64,000 bases of DNA from an uncultured Tateyamaria sp. (lineage in GTDB: Bacteria; Pseudomonadota; Alphaproteobacteria; Rhodobacterales; Rhodobacteraceae): positions 1 through 64,000 of the forward strand of contig NZ_CANMBJ010000001.1 in the NCBI RefSeq assembly GCF_947496075.1, in the 5' to 3' direction. The position numbers and the translations under genes were made by a program. The notes beneath the pieces were generated by a model. The model was not told the origin of the DNA. It worked only from the letters and a program-made list of their open reading frames with translations, and did not search any database. Positions 61,568 to 64,000 of this stretch are shown one piece after another (position 1 is the first letter of the stretch; each line of letters begins with the position of its first letter).

Positions 61568-62356
61568 TTATCCTCCTGAAACAACGGGATATGCGAGCAC
61601 ACTGATACCACCCAGCACCAGTAGAACCCCCAAGGGTTTTGTAACAACATGCCCGATCTGGGGCAGTTTTTCGATCACCATAAACAGCGTGGCAAGGCCC
61701 ATCCACAAAAGGCTCATCACGCCGCCGACAAAGCCAAGCGCCATGAAGCCCCAACAACAGCCCACGCAAAACGCGCCGAGGCCGAGCCCCATGCGCAACC
61801 CGCCCGCAAAGCCGGTGCGCCAGTGGCCGAGAAAATAGGTCATGGGGCTATGGCAAACGCCATGGCAGATTTCCTTCGCTCGGGTGAATTGGAACAGACC
61901 GACGGCCAGCAGCAGCAGGCCCGCAAATGTGGTGGTCTTGGGTATGCCCAGCATGTCGATGATGCCACCATAAAGCAAGGCCAGTTGCACAGCCGAGATC
62001 AGCGCAGCAAAGGCGACCCAAACCACGAAGTAGCCCAGTAGCACACCCAGCCACCCTACCCGCGTGCCGTTCGCCGACACCATCAGGTCCTCGTAGCTGC
62101 GCAAGGTCGGCACCAATGTCGGCAACATCATCGCGGCCATCATGATCGCCCACATGGCAAATAGCGGACCAAAATTGGCCATCGGCATGTACATGGGCAT
62201 GCGCGGGTCCATGGCAGCCATGCGCGCGCCCATGTCTCCTGGGCGGCCAAACAGGTCCACGTCCATGGAAAGCGACATGGAATACATGACCCACCACGAC
62301 GCCAAAATCGCGCCGAAGAACCCCAGCCAGAGGGTCGAACGAACGATGTGCGACAT
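61568..62356 (-). CDS. DUF2182 predicted metal-binding membrane protein
   Basis: A 262-aa inner-membrane protein with about six TM helices. A methionine-rich stretch, MDPRMPMYMPMANF (about residues 49-62), precedes AMWAIMMAAMMLPTLVP. A second helix contains KEICHGVCHSPM, and AFCVGCCWGFM adds Cys residues. Met, Cys and His clusters of this kind suit Cu(I) binding or transport. It heads the dmdA operon, 69 bp from the divergent gntR gene with the operator between them. Confidence 0.85.
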   Translation of the reverse strand: MSHIVRSTLWLGFFGAILASWWVMYSMSLSMDVDLFGRPGDMGARMAAMDPRMPMYMPMANFGPLFAMWAIMMAAMMLPTLVPTLRSYEDLMVSANGTRVGWLGVLLGYFVVWVAFAALISAVQLALLYGGIIDMLGIPKTTTFAGLLLLAVGLFQFTRAKEICHGVCHSPMTYFLGHWRTGFAGGLRMGLGLGAFCVGCCWGFMALGFVGGVMSLLWMGLATLFMVIEKLPQIGHVVTKPLGVLLVLGGISVLAYPVVSGG

Positions 62357-62400
62357 GTGTCCTCCCTGACCTCATGCGACTCAATGCTTGCCAGATTAAA

Positions 62401-62424
62401 TGTCAGACATTAAAATGTATGACA
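62401..62424. promoter_or_regulatory. GntR-type operator between DUF2182-dmdA operon and gntR-mtoX
   Basis: Half-sites TGTCAGACATTA and AAATGTATGACA form a 24-bp inverted repeat matching at 10 of 12 positions. It lies 1 nt before the gntR ATG and 44 nt before the DUF2182 start, so a GntR dimer bound here would control both directions. Confidence 0.75.
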
Positions 62425-62425
62425 A

Positions 62426-63181
62426 ATGAAAATTGATCCCGACAGCACAGTTGATCTCTCTGCCCAGATTGCCAAGGCGATCCGGGATGCCATTATCGCA
62501 GGTGATTTGATTGTGGATCAACGGCTTCCAAGCGAGGCCGAGCTTGCCGATCACTTTGACGTATCCCGGCCCACGGTGCGCGAGGCCCTAAAGCGACTCG
62601 CGGCGCAATCGCTGATCAGAACCCAGCGCGGGGCCACGGGCGGCGCTTTCGTGAACCGCCTGCGATTCGAAGATGCTTATGCCCAGCAGGTCACGACCTC
62701 GACCCTGCTGCTGTCCATGAATGCTGTCAGTTTCGATGTCGCCTGTGAAGCGCGCTATGCGCTGGAGCGTGCCTGTGCCCCGCTTTCCGCGGAACGCCGT
62801 ACGCCGGATCATTTGGCTACGATGCGCGCGGAAATTCACCGTCAAGGCCAGCCCGGCCTCACCGACGAGGCGTTTTGTGCCTCTGATGTCACCTTTCACC
62901 GGGCATTGGTGGATGGCGCAGGCAACAAGGTACTCAGCTATCAGCTTGCCGGTGCGGTCGAGGCGATGCAGCCTCTTATGAACATGATCACGTTCACCGC
63001 CCGGTCGCGCGAAGCGATTGTGGCGCTGCACACGGACATCGCGGACGCGGTCGAGGCTCGGGACGCCACCAAGATCGACGCGACATTGGTTAAATTAGAA
63101 GCCTACACGCGAGAGCTGGCCCATTCGGTCGTCACTGCCCGCGCGCAAAAGGCCGCAGAAAAGGAGCACAAGACCGCCTGA
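62426..63181 (+). CDS. GntR/FadR-family transcriptional regulator
   Basis: A 251-aa regulator. The winged HTH is LPSEAELADHFDVSRPTVREALKRL (residues about 34-60), followed by TQRGATGGAFV. The FCD-type sensor domain (about 95-235) is all-helical with metal-binding His/Asp spacing in FHRALVDG and HTDIADAVEARD. In roseobacters a GntR regulator (DmdR) sits beside dmdA; this is a candidate for that role, although five genes now separate it from dmdA. It is probably autoregulated by the operator at 62401, and it precedes mtoX on the same strand. Confidence 0.9.
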   Translation: MKIDPDSTVDLSAQIAKAIRDAIIAGDLIVDQRLPSEAELADHFDVSRPTVREALKRLAAQSLIRTQRGATGGAFVNRLRFEDAYAQQVTTSTLLLSMNAVSFDVACEARYALERACAPLSAERRTPDHLATMRAEIHRQGQPGLTDEAFCASDVTFHRALVDGAGNKVLSYQLAGAVEAMQPLMNMITFTARSREAIVALHTDIADAVEARDATKIDATLVKLEAYTRELAHSVVTARAQKAAEKEHKTA

Positions 63182-63255
63182 TCCTTCCCCCAAAAGTCGC
63201 AAAGGCATCCGAGGGGTCGGGCACTGATCGTCAACCATACGTCAGGGAGGACGCT

Positions 63256-64000
63256 ATGAATTTAAGACCCGATCCCACATTTCACCCCTCGCCCAAGATG
63301 GCCATGGAAGCCCCGGTTGAGAAATTGGCGTTTACGCTGATGCTCAGCCCTGATGGGACCAAACCCGATGGCCTTGCGGTTGTCGATGTTGATCCCACGA
63401 GCGACACTTACAGCCAGATCGTCCATGAGCTTTATGTCCCCAACCTTGGTGACGAGTTTCACCATTTCGGTTGGAATGCCTGTTCTTCGGCGCTCAGCCC
63501 CCTCACCGGCCACGCGTTTCTTGAACGCCGTTACCTGATCATTCCTGGCATCCGGTCGTCGCGCATCTACATTATTGATGTAAAGGAACCGCTCAAAGCC
63601 AAGATCCACAAGATCATCGAACCCGAAGAACTGTTTGAGAAGACGGGCTATTCCCGCCCTCACACCATTCACTGCGGACCCGAGGGCATCTATGTATCGA
63701 CCCTGGGCGGCGGTGGTGAGGATGGCACCGATGGCCCTCCCGGTATCTTCATCATGGATTGCGAAACCTTCGACATTCTGGGCCGCTACGAGATGGACCG
63801 CGGCATTCAGGACAAGCATTACGATTTCTGGTGGAATCTGCCGCGCGACTACATGGTCAGCAGCGAATGGGGCCTCCCGCCGCAATTCGAAAATGGTGTG
63901 GTGCCAGAGGATCTTCTGTCCAACAAATACGGCCACACGATCCACTTCTGGGACCTGCGCGGGCGTAAGGTAACGAAGTCCATCGACCTGGGAGAAAATC
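63256..64000 (+). CDS. mtoX: Methanethiol oxidase (selenium-binding protein 56 family), N-terminal part
   Basis: The frame opens at ATG 63256 after GGGAGG and runs off the window edge; 248 codons are visible of the usual 430-460. SBP56 family landmarks are FHHFGWNACSS, ERRYLIIPGIRSSRIYIIDV, RPHTIHCGPEGIYVSTLGG, and MVSSEWG. The family enzyme MtoX oxidises methanethiol to formaldehyde, H2S and H2O2 and is copper dependent. It lies 74 bp after the GntR gene, facing away from the dmdA operon, so it probably removes methanethiol made from DMSP demethylation. Confidence 0.9.
   Translation, partial: MNLRPDPTFHPSPKMAMEAPVEKLAFTLMLSPDGTKPDGLAVVDVDPTSDTYSQIVHELYVPNLGDEFHHFGWNACSSALSPLTGHAFLERRYLIIPGIRSSRIYIIDVKEPLKAKIHKIIEPEELFEKTGYSRPHTIHCGPEGIYVSTLGGGGEDGTDGPPGIFIMDCETFDILGRYEMDRGIQDKHYDFWWNLPRDYMVSSEWGLPPQFENGVVPEDLLSNKYGHTIHFWDLRGRKVTKSIDLGEN

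Overview
This window looks like a chromosomal segment of a marine Roseobacter-group alphaproteobacterium (Rhodobacteraceae). The evidence is high GC coding DNA, dense operons joined by ATGA overlaps, and a gene content typical of that group: HpsN/ComD sulfonate genes, Tmm/Tdm/Dmm/GmaS/Mgs/Mgd methylated-amine genes, the TMAO transporter TmoXVW, DMSP demethylase DmdA with AcuI, a DddQ-like DMSP lyase, trgAB-cysK and methanethiol oxidase. The genus cannot be named from the sequence alone.

Layout. Positions 1-2436 hold the end of a 2,3-dihydroxypropane-1-sulfonate (DHPS) catabolic operon, with hpsN, a zinc alcohol dehydrogenase, and the first codons of a ComD-like sulfopyruvate decarboxylase subunit cut by the window edge. 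Then come a monomeric isocitrate dehydrogenase, a small secreted protein, a small K+ channel-like protein, and a five-gene minus-strand operon (ABC1 kinase, ABC exporter ATPase and FtsX permease, AttH-like lipocalin protein, PNPOx-like flavoprotein). A gene-poor 690-bp stretch follows. From 12885 to 42926 lies an essentially complete methylated-amine island: folD paralog, GlxA-type regulator, DMT transporter, tdm, two small secreted proteins, a DddQ-like lyase, tmm, gmaS-mgsCBA, amt, a 57-aa membrane peptide, dmmDABC, an XRE-cupin and a second GlxA-type regulator, mgdABCD and tmoXVW. It ends at an integrase pseudogene beside tRNA-Ser(GGA).

Together these genes import TMAO (TmoXVW), make TMAO from TMA (Tmm), demethylate TMAO to DMA (Tdm) and DMA to methylamine (Dmm), then pass methylamine through gamma-glutamylmethylamide (GmaS) and N-methylglutamate (Mgs) back to glutamate (Mgd). 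The released C1 units go to tetrahydrofolate, where FolD acts. A 13-bp direct repeat of the tRNA-Ser 3' end lies at 12348, just outside the cluster, so the whole block may be an old tRNA-integrated genomic island.

Right of the tRNA are alaX, a large MscS-type channel, cysK-trgB-trgA (tellurite-resistance locus), a cyclopropane-fatty-acid synthase-like enzyme, a photolyase, a class V PLP enzyme, two divergent BCCT transporters and a HIT protein. The right end is a DMSP/methanethiol block: DUF2182-DUF1326-DinB-dmdA-acuI runs left and gntR-mtoX runs right from one short intergenic region with a clear inverted-repeat operator. I find no CRISPR array, rRNA or intact insertion sequence. The most novel-looking points are the possible island boundaries, a FolD lacking its catalytic lysine, a shared A-tract motif upstream of four methylamine operons, a 16-bp palindrome present three times (twice inside genes, in different reading phases), and the possible copper-handling DUF2182/DUF1326 genes between a DMSP regulator and dmdA.
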